Positions 16,879 to 25,992 of a stretch of DNA of 64,000 nt are shown here, piece after piece. Under the pieces are notes generated by a model. The model was not told the DNA's origin. It ran no database searches and worked only from the letters and a program-made list of their open reading frames with translations. Position 1 is the stretch's first letter, and the number at the start of each line of letters is the position of its first letter. The position numbers and the translations under genes are program-made. Source of the stretch: COE1 sp949066965 (GTDB lineage: Bacteria > Bacillota > Clostridia > Lachnospirales > Lachnospiraceae); the NCBI GenBank assembly GCA_949066965.1, contig CARTDA010000001.1:62001-126000 (forward strand), in the 5' to 3' direction.

Positions 16879-17835
16879 ATGAGAAAGCTGTTGGTTACAG
16901 GCGGAACGGTATTTGTGAGCAGGTTTATTGCAGAGTATTTTGTCCAAAAGGGTGATGCGGTGTATGTGCTCAATAGGAACCGGCATCCCCAGCCGGAACG
17001 GACGAAACTGATTGAAGCGGACAGGCATCATCTGGGAACTATCCTGAGACAGCAGTCATTTGACGCGGTGCTGGATGTCACGGCATATACAAGGGAGGAT
17101 GTCAGTGACCTGCTTGACGGGATGGGGAATTTACAGGAACGGTTCAGGGATTATGTGCTGATTAGTTCTGGTGCAGTCTATCCTGAGACGCTTCCCCGGC
17201 CCTTTCTCGAAACACAGCAGACAGGGGAAAATAAATGCTGGGGTTCATATGGCATCAACAAGATGGCAGCGGAGCAGGAGCTTCAAAAAAGGGTACCTGA
17301 TGCGTATATCCTGCGTCCTCCCTACCTTTATGGACCAATGAATAATGTCTACAGGGAGGCATTTGTTTTTGAGTGCGCAGACAGCCGCCGGAAATTTTAC
17401 CTTCCAGGAAACGGCGGCATGAAATTACAGTTTTTCCATGTGCGCGATTTGTGCAGATGCATCGAAGCCATATTGGATAAGCGTCCGTCAGTCCATCTTT
17501 TCAATGTCGGAAATAAGGAGTGCGTATCTGTCCGTGAATGGGTGGAACAGTGCTATCGCGCGGCAGGATGCACAGCCGAGTTTGAAGAAGTGCATCAGGA
17601 CATCAGCCAGCGGGAGTACTTTTGTTTCCATGACTATGAATACCAGCTCGATGTGACGAGACAGGAAGCGCTGATACAGGATACGATTCCGTTCGAAGAG
17701 GGGCTTCGGGAGTCCTATGGATGGTATGGCGCGCACAAAAAGGAAGTAAACCGGAAAGAGTATCTTGCATACATTGACAGATGGCTGAGTGTAACAGTTC
17801 AGCCCGGGACTTTGCACTTGCTGCAAAGTCCGTGA
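16879..17835 (+). CDS. NAD(P)-dependent epimerase/reductase of the extended SDR family
   Basis: A 318-residue protein beginning MRKLLVTGGTVFVSRFIAEY, a Rossmann nucleotide-binding start with a T-G-G-T-x-F-V version of the glycine motif. It continues with VLNRNRHPQPERTKLIEADR (Arg after strand 2 hints at NADP or an unusual cofactor), DAVLDVTAYTREDV, ISSGAVYP and SYGINKMAAE, where the YxxxK of the active site is visible. This subgroup resembles plant-type RNA-binding or mannose-epimerase-like SDRs; the substrate is not predictable. AAAGGAAGG precedes the ATG at 16879. The last dozen codons (VQPGTLHLLQSP) are provided by the left arm and first hairpin of a dispersed repeat starting at 17791, so the C-terminus has been replaced or extended by the element. 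Confidence 0.85.
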   Translation: MRKLLVTGGTVFVSRFIAEYFVQKGDAVYVLNRNRHPQPERTKLIEADRHHLGTILRQQSFDAVLDVTAYTREDVSDLLDGMGNLQERFRDYVLISSGAVYPETLPRPFLETQQTGENKCWGSYGINKMAAEQELQKRVPDAYILRPPYLYGPMNNVYREAFVFECADSRRKFYLPGNGGMKLQFFHVRDLCRCIEAILDKRPSVHLFNVGNKECVSVREWVEQCYRAAGCTAEFEEVHQDISQREYFCFHDYEYQLDVTRQEALIQDTIPFEEGLRESYGWYGAHKKEVNRKEYLAYIDRWLSVTVQPGTLHLLQSP

Positions 17836-17927
17836 AACAGCGTAGTGGCTGAGGTGCATCAAGCCACCACGACGTGGTTTTACATGGCTTGATGCTCGTA
17901 ACAGGAAGCCGAAGGCTGAACCGTTAC
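17791..17927. repeat. Cloverleaf-like palindromic element, GTAAC family, copy 2
   Basis: Terminal inverted repeats GTAACAGTTCAGCC (17791-17804) and GGCTGAACCGTTAC (17914-17927) match at 13 of 14 positions. Inside are hairpins GGACTTTGCA/TGCAAAGTCC (17807-17816/17822-17831) and GCATCAAGCCA/TGGCTTGATGC (17856-17866/17885-17895). The GCATCAAGCC stem and the GCACTTGCTGC loop motif are shared with 2035-2168, where the order is reversed, so the two copies lie in opposite orientation. The left third overlaps the epimerase 3' end and supplies its TGA stop. Confidence 0.72.
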
Positions 17928-17956
17928 GGTTGAGTTCCACCTAAATGCCTAGTTGT

Positions 17957-17985
17957 TTTACAGTGCGGGTTTTATGGGATATGAT
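17957..17985 (+). promoter_or_regulatory. Sigma-A promoter of the XRE regulator
   Basis: -35 TTTACA (17957-17962), 17-nt spacer, -10 TATGAT (17980-17985), 72 nt before the start codon. Confidence 0.65.
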
Positions 17986-18057
17986 ATTTCTATGACATGG
18001 GTTCAATATTGGTACTGTCAAAACAAATAAAAGAAAAATAATTAGGAGGGACTTGAC

Positions 18058-18795
18058 ATGCAGCGACAAATAGGGGAAACCATCAGCCGGTTCCGGCAAA
18101 ACCAAAATATGACACAGGAGGAGTTTGCTTCGCGTCTGGGAGTGACGCCACAGGCGGTATCGAAATGGGAGCGGGGGACGAGCATCCCCGACACCGCGCT
18201 GCTCCCCGACATCTGCAAACTGCTGAACGTCCATGCGGACGTGCTGCTTGGCATCGAGGGGATGGCGCTGAGCGAGAGTGAAAGTACAGTGGAAGAGCGT
18301 GAAATCAGGCAAAACCTGATAGCGGAGCCGCTCCGCATAGAGATAGGCATCGGCTTGATTCCCTGTTTTGTGGAGGGGCTGGAGACAGACTATGTGCACC
18401 AGTGCCGTAAGAAGCTTGCCGCACGGACAGGGATGCTCCTGCCGGTTTTGCGCATTCTGGATAATGTGGAATATGGGGAGCACGAAGTCCGCATCTGTTC
18501 TTGTGATAAGGTTCTGCTGCAAAAGGAATATTCCGAAGTCAGTATACAGACGTATCACGCCATCATTGACGAGGCAGTCAGGCTGTGCAGGGAGAATTAT
18601 GGCAGCATCCTGAACAAACAGCTGGTAAAAAGTATGCTGGACAATCTGCAGGAGCAGTACCCCGGTGTGCTGGACGGGCTGGTGCCGGACAAGGCCGGGT
18701 ATTATGAGGTTCTGCTGCATCTTAGAAAAACCATCGCGGAGCGGGGAACTATCCGCGACTTGATTCATATTTTGGAGGAACTGGAAGAAATATGA
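18058..18795 (+). CDS. XRE-family HTH transcriptional regulator
   Basis: A 245-residue protein. Residues 5-60 form a Cro/CI-type HTH (ISRFRQNQNMTQEEFASRLG, VTPQAVSKWERGTSIPD, then LLPDICKLLNVHADVLLGI). The C-terminal 170 residues are helical without a recognisable enzymatic motif and probably sense a signal or drive dimerisation, as in many orphan Lachnospiraceae XRE proteins. AGGAGGG lies 8 nt before the ATG. It has its own promoter and ends 20 bp before the tail of a convergent AraC gene, with no terminator between them. Targets are unknown; the exporter genes downstream are possible but already have an AraC partner. Confidence 0.85.
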   Translation: MQRQIGETISRFRQNQNMTQEEFASRLGVTPQAVSKWERGTSIPDTALLPDICKLLNVHADVLLGIEGMALSESESTVEEREIRQNLIAEPLRIEIGIGLIPCFVEGLETDYVHQCRKKLAARTGMLLPVLRILDNVEYGEHEVRICSCDKVLLQKEYSEVSIQTYHAIIDEAVRLCRENYGSILNKQLVKSMLDNLQEQYPGVLDGLVPDKAGYYEVLLHLRKTIAERGTIRDLIHILEELEEI

Positions 18796-18814
18796 TTGGA
18801 AAAATTATCGTTTC

Positions 18815-19678
18815 TTAATAGGTATAGGATTTTCGGTATTTCAGCGGCGTCATTCCTGTCTGCTGCCTGAACTGCTCACTAAAATTTCCGGTATGGAGAT
18901 AGCCTGTTTCGAGGGCAATCTCCGTAACGGATTTTTTTGTGTTGAGCAGCAAATCCTGTGCGTGGCGTATCCGTATTTTTGTAAGGTATTCGGAATATGA
19001 TTTCCCGATCTGTGCATGGAACAGTCTGGAAAAGTGCGAGGCAGAGTAGCCGGAAAGGAGGGCGACTGTCTCAAGCGAAGGATTTTCCTGGTAATGCTGC
19101 TCCATGTAGTAGATGGCGTCAATAATGGGCGGCGTAAGAGGAGTCTTATGAAAAAACTGACCGGTGTCCGGTTCGGTATCACTTGCAGAGCTGACAGGAA
19201 GCCTGTTGTCCAGAATGGCAAGCAGCAGGTCGCAGAGCATACACTGAAGCCGGAAACTGGCATAGGGAGAGTCTGACTGGAAAATGTCGTACATTTCCTC
19301 GAAATACAATAAAATCCGGCTGCGCATGGCGTCGGTAAAATGGTTCCGCAGCTGCGAATAGATTTCATCCAATATATGGTTCCCGAAAGCGTCTGTGAGT
19401 GGTCTGACAAAATCCGGGGTGAACTTGATAAGGTAGGTGTGGTAGGGGGCGTTGGAGAGCGGAATCGTCCTGTGGTAGAGAAAGGGCGGCATTGTTCCGA
19501 CACTGCCCGCATTCAGCGTGTAGGAGCATTTGGGCGTGATAGTCATCCTGTCTCCGGAAATCATATATCCAACCTCATAGTAATCACTGGAAGCCTCAAG
19601 CGTGGGCATGGTGTAATCGGAATCCAGTTCCCTTTTTGTCATGTAAAAGCTGGTGTTGGCAGGCAGTGGAAATGGCAT
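18815..19678 (-). CDS. AraC-family transcriptional regulator divergent from an ABC exporter pair
   Basis: A 287-residue protein with a cupin-like N-terminal half (YEVGYMISGDRMTITPKCSY) and the AraC double HTH at the C-terminus: SLETVALLSGYSASHFSRLF and SVTEIALETGYLHTGNFSEQ, ending TGMTPLKYRK. AAGGAGGT precedes the ATG at 19678. It is divergent from two ABC exporter genes, a frequent arrangement for local regulation of peptide or drug export. The 148-bp intergenic region (19679-19826) is AT-rich, has a TATAAT at 19795-19800 without a convincing -35, and would suit activator-dependent transcription. Confidence 0.87.
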   Translation of the reverse strand: MPFPLPANTSFYMTKRELDSDYTMPTLEASSDYYEVGYMISGDRMTITPKCSYTLNAGSVGTMPPFLYHRTIPLSNAPYHTYLIKFTPDFVRPLTDAFGNHILDEIYSQLRNHFTDAMRSRILLYFEEMYDIFQSDSPYASFRLQCMLCDLLLAILDNRLPVSSASDTEPDTGQFFHKTPLTPPIIDAIYYMEQHYQENPSLETVALLSGYSASHFSRLFHAQIGKSYSEYLTKIRIRHAQDLLLNTKKSVTEIALETGYLHTGNFSEQFRQQTGMTPLKYRKSYTY

Positions 19679-19826
19679 GGTGAAACCTCCTTAAAAATAT
19701 AGATGTTTACGTATTTATCTATAGAATAGCATGAAAATATAAAAATGAAAAGCATTTACACAATTATCCGAAAGAAAATTATGATATCTTGATATATAAT
19801 GGAATAAACAAGGGAGGTGTTATTAT

Positions 19827-21509
19827 TTGAAAAAAAATGTTTTCCTGAAAAATATGCTTCATTACTGGTATATGCCGCTTTGCGGGATTTTACTTACCAG
19901 CGTGCTAAATTTCGCAGTGGTAAGGGGCAATGAAGTGATTAGTGAAGTGATTGACCAGCTGCTTGCGGGGCAGGAGATTGTGTTTGGCAGTTTTCTTGGC
20001 GAGTTTGCAGCGCTGACAGCTATTGGCTTTGCGGCGGCATTTGTCGCGGCAGCTGTCAGTGGGAAATACGGTGTCCTGGTGTCTGCGCGCTACCGGCAGC
20101 AGGTAATACAAAAGCTGTACCGGATGGAATACCAATACTTTGACGAGCACAATTCCGCATCGGTCATCAACAAGGTAAACGCGGACTTAAATGAGGCAGA
20201 GCGGTTCCTGGGCGAGACGCTGGTGATGCTGGCAGCGGATGCCGTCGCCGTTGTCATTTATGCGAATTATGTAAGAAGGCTCAATGCCGGTCTCTTTTTG
20301 ATGGCGCTTGTGTGCTATCCGCTTGTCCTCTGGATTGCAAACAGGCTGGTAAGGAAAATTCACAGCCTGACGATGACATACCGCGAGAAATCCGATGCCA
20401 TTACCAGTATTGCACAGGATGCACTCAATGGTATTCTGGTGGTACGCAGCTTTGGACTTGAGGATTATTTTCAGGACAAAATGCATACGGCGACACTTGC
20501 CCTGGTGGATAATGAGGAAAAACGCGCCAGGGTGTCCAATACGGCAGTGCTCATCCGGAAGTTAATTCAGTGGATTCCAAATATTTTATGCGCGATTTAT
20601 GCGGTAGTGCTTGTCATGCATGGAAAACTGAGCGTCGGTGAGCTGCTTGCCTTTATCCTCGTGCTCAGTAAACTGGTGGAATCGTTTATGGGACTTCCGT
20701 TTCAGATGGTGGATGCCGCAGGGAGCATTGTCAGCATACAGCGTGTGGAGGAGATTTTGCGGACACGGGAGGAAGGTGGTATAAGCCGAGGACAGAGTGT
20801 CAGCCAGCCGGAAGAGGAAATTGTGCTTGCGTTTGACAATCTGACTTTTGGCTACAGTGAGGCACAGACTGTCCTTGAGCATGCACAGTTTGAGGTGCAC
20901 AGGGGAGAAAATGTGGCGTTTGTGGGCGAGTCAGGCGGTGGGAAAAGCACGATTTTTCATCTTCTGTGTGGATTTTACAGGGCACAGAAAGGGACATACC
21001 GGTTATATGGCAGGGATTTTGCAGAATGGGATATCGACAAGGCGCGGGAACAGTTTGCACTGGTGTCGCAGAATGTCTTCCTGTTTCCGGCATCAATAGA
21101 GGAGAATATCCGGTACGGGCGCTGGGATGCATCCGGAGAAGAAGTTGTCGCGGCGTGTAAGGAGGCAGAAATCCATGATTTTATCGAAAGCCTTCCGATG
21201 AAATACCAGACAATAGTAGGCGAGCGCGGCGCGATGCTTTCCGGCGGACAGCGGCAGCGGATTGCCATCGCGCGTGCAATCTTAAAAAATGCGCCAATCC
21301 TGCTTCTGGACGAACCAACGTCTGCCATTGACGAAGGGACGGAGAAGGAGATTCAGCGGGCGATTGCCAGGGTGCGGCAGGGGCGTACATGCCTCACCAT
21401 TGCCCACCGTCTGTCGACGATACAGGATGCAGACTGGATTTTCGAGGTAAAGAATAAGAAAATAGAGGAGGTAGGCACTTATGAACAGTACATGGAAACT
21501 ATTCTGTAG
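19827..21509 (+). CDS. ABC exporter half-transporter (membrane domain fused to ATPase), subunit 1
   Basis: A 560-residue type IV ABC exporter. About six membrane helices cover residues 1-310, then the nucleotide-binding domain: Walker A GESGGGKST, signature LSGGQRQR, Walker B ILLLDEPTSAID and the H-loop in IAHRLSTIQ. It uses a TTG start at 19827, placed 8 nt after AGGGAGGTG; no in-frame ATG precedes the first helix. Its 3' end overlaps the next gene by 29 nt, so the two are translated together and probably form a heterodimer exporting a peptide, lipid or drug. No biosynthetic or precursor gene is adjacent, so the substrate is open. Confidence 0.92.
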   Translation: MKKNVFLKNMLHYWYMPLCGILLTSVLNFAVVRGNEVISEVIDQLLAGQEIVFGSFLGEFAALTAIGFAAAFVAAAVSGKYGVLVSARYRQQVIQKLYRMEYQYFDEHNSASVINKVNADLNEAERFLGETLVMLAADAVAVVIYANYVRRLNAGLFLMALVCYPLVLWIANRLVRKIHSLTMTYREKSDAITSIAQDALNGILVVRSFGLEDYFQDKMHTATLALVDNEEKRARVSNTAVLIRKLIQWIPNILCAIYAVVLVMHGKLSVGELLAFILVLSKLVESFMGLPFQMVDAAGSIVSIQRVEEILRTREEGGISRGQSVSQPEEEIVLAFDNLTFGYSEAQTVLEHAQFEVHRGENVAFVGESGGGKSTIFHLLCGFYRAQKGTYRLYGRDFAEWDIDKAREQFALVSQNVFLFPASIEENIRYGRWDASGEEVVAACKEAEIHDFIESLPMKYQTIVGERGAMLSGGQRQRIAIARAILKNAPILLLDEPTSAIDEGTEKEIQRAIARVRQGRTCLTIAHRLSTIQDADWIFEVKNKKIEEVGTYEQYMETIL

Positions 21510-23145
21510 AACCATGCGCGTGATGGGAAAGAGACGTTTTTTATATTATGGCGCAATTGCTGGCATGAGTATTGGCATGGGGATGTTTTCGGTGCTCAGT
21601 TCCCTGATGATGAAAGGGGTCGTTGATATTTCCCAGTCAGGAGATTATCAGCGGCTTACTGTTACGGTTGTCTGGATAGTGGCAGCAGGCGTCGTGTCGC
21701 TGATTGTCTACCGCAGGGCGGCAGTAGTCTACAACGTGGAGGCAAAGCGTGTGTATGGTAACCTCTATGAAAAGATACTGAATCTTGAAATGGATTTGCC
21801 TTATGCATATTACGAGAAACACCATAGCGGGGAAATGATGTCAAAGGTATCCTACGATTTGGGAAGGATGGGGGACATCTATGGTTCCCGTTTCCGTCGG
21901 ATGATAATGCCGTTTCTGGAAGTAATCGTGTATCTGGTTCCGATGCTGGTACTCAGCCCGCAGCTGACGCTGTGCCTTGTGGGTGTCAATGTCGTCATGC
22001 TGTTTCTGAATATGGTTCTGGCAGAACCGTTTCGCAGGGTCAGCCGCGAATTGTCAGGGATTAACAGCAGTATGACCCGAAAGCTGTCCGACATTTTGCA
22101 GGGGATGGAGCAGGTTCGGATGTTTGCACATGGCAGGGAGACCGTACAGGAATATATACGGCTCAGCCAGAAATATGCAAAAAAATCAAACCGAAAGATT
22201 CTGATAGCGTCAGGGCTTGAAAGCGGGAATCGGGGCTTTGACCTGCTCTGTTCTCTCGTATTTCTTGCACTCGGCGTATTTTTCGTACAGCGGGGTTTTA
22301 CTACGCTTGGCGCACTGGCGGCGATTTATACATTATATGGAAGCTTTTCGTTCCAGTTTTTACAGATGAATCGGTATATACCGGAGCTGGTGGCATATTT
22401 GACATATGCACAGAATATTTTTGACCTGTTGGAAGAAAAAAGGGAGGAGAAAAACTGGTATACACAAAAAGAGTGCTTTCAAGCGGACAATGATGCGGAT
22501 GATACATGGATGGCGGCAATGGATAATGTCAGCTTTTCCTATGGGGACAAAGCCGTTTTGCAGAATTATTCAATGAGGGTGCAGCGCGGGGAGTGCGTGG
22601 CGCTTACCGGTTCGTCAGGCTGCGGTAAAACCACGGTCTCGAAGCTGCTGCTGGGACTTTATCCGATTGACGGGGGAACGATTACCGTCGTCGGAAACTC
22701 AGTGAGAAATATGAGCAACAGGGATTTGCGGGATTTTTTTGCCTATGTGCCACAGGAACCGTATCTGTTTGAGGGCAGTATTCTGGAAAATATCCGCATG
22801 GGGAAGCTTTGTGCGTCGACGGATGAGATTGTGGAGGCGGCAAAGGTGGCAAATGCGCATACGTTCATAATGAATCTTGAAAACGGGTATGATACACCGG
22901 TGGGGGAGCGCGGCAACCGTCTTTCCGGCGGGCAGCGCCAGCGGATTGCCATTGCGCGTGCCATCTTGAAGGGGGCGCCGATTCTGCTGATGGACGAGGC
23001 GACCTCAGCCCTGGATAATGAGTCGGAGCGGCTGGTGAACGATGCCCTGCGCAGGCTGCGTGGAAATAAGACCATCATCATGATTGCGCACAGGACATCC
23101 ACGATACAGATGGCAGACAGGGTCTGCAGCATGAACCCCATATAA
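21481..23145 (+). CDS. ABC exporter half-transporter, subunit 2
   Basis: A 554-residue partner of the previous gene, with N-terminal membrane domain and C-terminal ATPase: Walker A GSSGCGKTT, signature LSGGQRQR, Walker B ILLMDEATSALD, and the H-loop IAHRTSTIQ. The ATG at 21481 follows GAGGAGGT inside the end of subunit 1. The protein stops 12 residues after the H-loop (ADRVCSMNPI), where most relatives continue some 20 residues to an E-x-G-x-H-x-E-L tail; the catalytic motifs are complete, so it may still work. It converges with chemoreceptor 2, and the terminator at 23146-23173 lies directly after its stop. Confidence 0.92.
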   Translation: MNSTWKLFCRTMRVMGKRRFLYYGAIAGMSIGMGMFSVLSSLMMKGVVDISQSGDYQRLTVTVVWIVAAGVVSLIVYRRAAVVYNVEAKRVYGNLYEKILNLEMDLPYAYYEKHHSGEMMSKVSYDLGRMGDIYGSRFRRMIMPFLEVIVYLVPMLVLSPQLTLCLVGVNVVMLFLNMVLAEPFRRVSRELSGINSSMTRKLSDILQGMEQVRMFAHGRETVQEYIRLSQKYAKKSNRKILIASGLESGNRGFDLLCSLVFLALGVFFVQRGFTTLGALAAIYTLYGSFSFQFLQMNRYIPELVAYLTYAQNIFDLLEEKREEKNWYTQKECFQADNDADDTWMAAMDNVSFSYGDKAVLQNYSMRVQRGECVALTGSSGCGKTTVSKLLLGLYPIDGGTITVVGNSVRNMSNRDLRDFFAYVPQEPYLFEGSILENIRMGKLCASTDEIVEAAKVANAHTFIMNLENGYDTPVGERGNRLSGGQRQRIAIARAILKGAPILLMDEATSALDNESERLVNDALRRLRGNKTIIMIAHRTSTIQMADRVCSMNPI

Positions 23146-23173
23146 CGAAAACCCCCGCTGTTTAAAGCGGGGG
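23146..23173 (-). terminator. Rho-independent terminator of chemoreceptor 2
   Basis: Stem CCCCCGCT/AGCGGGGG (23152-23159/23166-23173). On the minus strand it is followed by TTTTCGTT, so it terminates the chemoreceptor transcript; it may also slow transcription from the exporter genes on the plus strand. Confidence 0.88.
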
Positions 23174-23179
23174 CTGTCA

Positions 23180-24877
23180 TTAGCCTTTCAAAGAGAACTG
23201 TCCGATTAAACCGTTTAATATGGTTGCCTGCGCGGAGAGCTCTTCACTGGTTGCGGAAGCCTCCTCGGCAGTTGCCGCATTGCTCTGTACAACCTCGGAA
23301 ATCTGGTTGATTCCCTGTTCTGCCTGACGCATGGCATCTGTCTGGTCTTCCATCATGGTCTTAAGATTCTTGGAGAAGTCGGCTATTTCCTTGATACCGT
23401 CTACAACAGAGCCGATGGCGTTTGCTGCGTTCTCTGCCGCGCGGTTTCCGTCAGCAACCTCCCGGATGGAGCCTTCAATCAGTTCCCTTGTGTCCACAGC
23501 CGCTTTGGCGCTCTGGCTTGCGAGTACCCGAATCTGGTCGGCAACAACTGCAAAGCCGCGGCCTGACTCGCCTGCCCTTGCTGCTTCGATGGATGCATTC
23601 AGGGACAGCAGGTTTGTCTGGGAGGCGATGGATTCAATCTCGGAAATAATATCGCCGATTCTGTTGGAGGCAGTATTGATGCGTTCCATGGCAGCCATCA
23701 TGGAATTCATTTCCTCGCGGCTGTTATCTGCCTTATCGGCATACTGCTGTGCCTTTATGTAAGACTGGTCTGCACTTTCCGCGCTCTTTTCCATGGCATT
23801 GGAAATTTCGGAAATAGTAGCGTGCAGCTCCATAACTGCGTTTGTCTGTTCGGTTGCGCCTTCTGCAAGAACCTGTGATGCTTCAGCAAGGTCACCGGAG
23901 CCGGACGAAACCTGCTCGGAGACATCGCCGATAGATGTTAACGTTTCGATCATCTGATCTCTTAATCCACGCATGGACTCATATAATTTCTGGAAATCCC
24001 CGGTGTATTTTTCCGAATAATTTGATTTGACAGCATAATTTCCGCCTGCCATCTGTCCCAGGACTTCACTGATATCATGGATAATGATATTGAGGTTATT
24101 TGCCATATCGGTTGCGTCTTTTTCCATATACTCCACTTCATCGCCGGTCTCAACCATCGGGAATGGCGAGGAGAGGTCGCCGGCAGAAAATGTCTTGAGC
24201 CGCTTGCCGAGTTTTCCGAGCGGAGAGGAGATCCCCTTTGCAATTTTTCGGCCGATTTTGGTAGCCAGCGTCATCGCCATTAAAATGACGACTATGATTG
24301 CAACGGACAGAATGATGCCAGCCAGCGTGAGTGCAGAAGACAGGTGGTTTCCTTCTGTGACCTTGACGTTTAACAGGGATTCCAGACTGGTGTATATGCT
24401 GTTATACCTGCCGGACAGGTCACTGAGGGCAATATCCTGTGCCTGCCTGCACAGCTCCCTGTCCGTTGTGGCGCCAAGCGCCATAATCTCGGCATCAAGC
24501 CTCCAGTACTCGTCCAGCTCGGAGCTGATTTTGTCGTATGTTTCCCTGCCGTCTTTTGATACAATTGAATTTTCAATATCCGCAAAATATTTTTCAAAAC
24601 GGACCTTATTTTCTTCATGCTGGCTGACAACGGTAGCAATTGCATCCGCGTCGTCATATCCGATGGCAGCGCGCAGGGAAGACCTGCTGTCCGCAAATTC
24701 AAACATTGCTTTTCCGATATCACCTTGTGCAAAACCAAAATTATGCAGGGCATAAGAGTATCTGTTTGAAATGACAATAAGGGCAATCAGACTTAAAATA
24801 GCCACAATTGCCGGAATCGATGCCACCTTAAAAAAGGATTTTGTCAGCTTATGTTCAATGCTTGCCTGTTCATTCAT
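23180..24877 (-). CDS. Methyl-accepting chemotaxis protein with four-helix-bundle sensor
   Basis: A 565-residue chemoreceptor starting MNEQASIEHKLTKSFFKVAS, with a first membrane helix (IPAIVAILSLIALIVIS), an external helical region of about 140 residues resembling the TarH/4HB_MCP sensor, and a second helix (LTLAGIILSVAIIVVILMAM). HAMP and the signalling coiled coil follow, with the tip QTNLLSLNASIEAARAGESG, then GRGFAVVADQIRVLASQSAK. The start at 24877 follows AAGGGGGA; the ORF extends upstream to 25090 but has no ribosome site there. A sigma-A promoter lies at 24960-24987 and a terminator at 23146-23173, so it is a single-gene unit. The ligand is unknown. Confidence 0.93.
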   Translation of the reverse strand: MNEQASIEHKLTKSFFKVASIPAIVAILSLIALIVISNRYSYALHNFGFAQGDIGKAMFEFADSRSSLRAAIGYDDADAIATVVSQHEENKVRFEKYFADIENSIVSKDGRETYDKISSELDEYWRLDAEIMALGATTDRELCRQAQDIALSDLSGRYNSIYTSLESLLNVKVTEGNHLSSALTLAGIILSVAIIVVILMAMTLATKIGRKIAKGISSPLGKLGKRLKTFSAGDLSSPFPMVETGDEVEYMEKDATDMANNLNIIIHDISEVLGQMAGGNYAVKSNYSEKYTGDFQKLYESMRGLRDQMIETLTSIGDVSEQVSSGSGDLAEASQVLAEGATEQTNAVMELHATISEISNAMEKSAESADQSYIKAQQYADKADNSREEMNSMMAAMERINTASNRIGDIISEIESIASQTNLLSLNASIEAARAGESGRGFAVVADQIRVLASQSAKAAVDTRELIEGSIREVADGNRAAENAANAIGSVVDGIKEIADFSKNLKTMMEDQTDAMRQAEQGINQISEVVQSNAATAEEASATSEELSAQATILNGLIGQFSLKG

Positions 24878-24959
24878 TATCAATGTCCCCCTTGTTTCAC
24901 ATATGTAATAAATATTTGGTATAGTCCTGATAAACAGGATATACGCAGTCTCATAAATT

Positions 24960-24987
24960 ATTATAGTACATTGAAAAAAATATGCAA
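24960..24987 (-). promoter_or_regulatory. Sigma-A promoter of chemoreceptor 2
   Basis: On the minus strand: -35 TTGCAT (24987-24982), 16-nt spacer, perfect -10 TATAAT (24965-24960), 83 nt before the start codon. Confidence 0.72.
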
Positions 24988-25156
24988 GGTTAATTTGTCT
25001 AAAACTACCAACTGCATTTAGGAAAACATGAACAGAAGTATACTTATTGAATAACCGTAACGGTTGGGAACCGTGTAAAACAGCTTGCATTTGTGTGTAT
25101 GAAATGCTATGATAAAACTTATTATCACTCTGAAAGGGATACAGGTGGAGGAAGCC

Positions 25157-25939
25157 GTGAGGAAATTATCAAAATTTATTGGGAACAGGGATTTTTACAG
25201 GATGGTGCTGATGATTGCGGTGCCTATCATGATACAAAATGGCATCACGAATTTTGTCAGCCTGCTTGACAATATCATGATAGGGCAGGTTGGCACAGAA
25301 CAGATGTCGGGCGTGGCGATTGTAAACCAGCTGATTTTTGTCTACAACCTTTGCATATTTGGCGGTGTCTCCGGTGCAGGGATTTTTACGGCACAATATT
25401 TTGGACAGGGTAATCATGAGGGGGTTCGCCAGACGATGCGTTTTAAGCTGTGGATGGTTATGATTATCACAACATTGACGGCTGCCCTTTTTTTATGCTC
25501 CGGCACGGTATTAATCAGTGGATATTTAAAAGGAGACGGTTCGGCAGAGAGCATTGCGGCAACACTGATGTATGGGAAACAGTACCTGAAAATCATGCTG
25601 GTCGGGCTGCCTGCATTTGCACTGGTACAGATTTATTCCAGTACGCTGCGCGAATGCGGACAGACAATGCTTCCGATGAAAGCCGGGATAGCGGCGGTTG
25701 CTGTCAATCTGCTGTTTAACTATATCCTTATATATGGAAAGCTTGGCGCGCCTGCACTCGGCGTAAGCGGTGTGTTTATCTGGTGCGTCAGCGTTGTGAT
25801 AGCCTTTGTGCTTAGCCGTTATACGGCACTTCCGGTTATTGCGGTCTATGCGATGGTGCAGCTTGGCGACATCATTAAATGCGTCATTGGATTCATACTG
25901 GTAAAAAAAGGAGTCTGGCTGCAGAATATTGTGGCATAG
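25157..25939 (+). pseudogene. MATE-family efflux protein with large internal in-frame deletion
   Basis: 260 residues, where MATE transporters have about 450. The N-terminal half is normal (MIAVPIMIQNGITNFVSLLD, then NIMIGQVGTEQMSGVAIVNQ and ILIYGKLGAPALGVSG, the end of the first six-helix bundle). It then joins directly to what looks like the last two helices of the second bundle (FIWCVSVVIAFVLSRY, DIIKCVIGFILVKKGVWLQN). Roughly 170-190 residues, most of the second bundle, are missing, with the joint near 25770-25785. The frame is open, so the gene is expressed-looking but should be unable to form the usual V-shaped transporter. The GTG at 25157 with AGGTGGAGG upstream is preferred over the ATG at 25109, which lacks a ribosome site. 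Confidence 0.8.
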
Positions 25940-25992
25940 CAGCAATGTACAATGAAAAATGGAACCAATAAACGAGTGGGAGGGAAATGCCT

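Noticed and set aside
25053..25073. CCGTAACGGTTGGGAACC as another GTAAC-family end
   Set aside because: Only about nine bases match one arm of the element and no partner arm or internal hairpin was found, so chance cannot be excluded.
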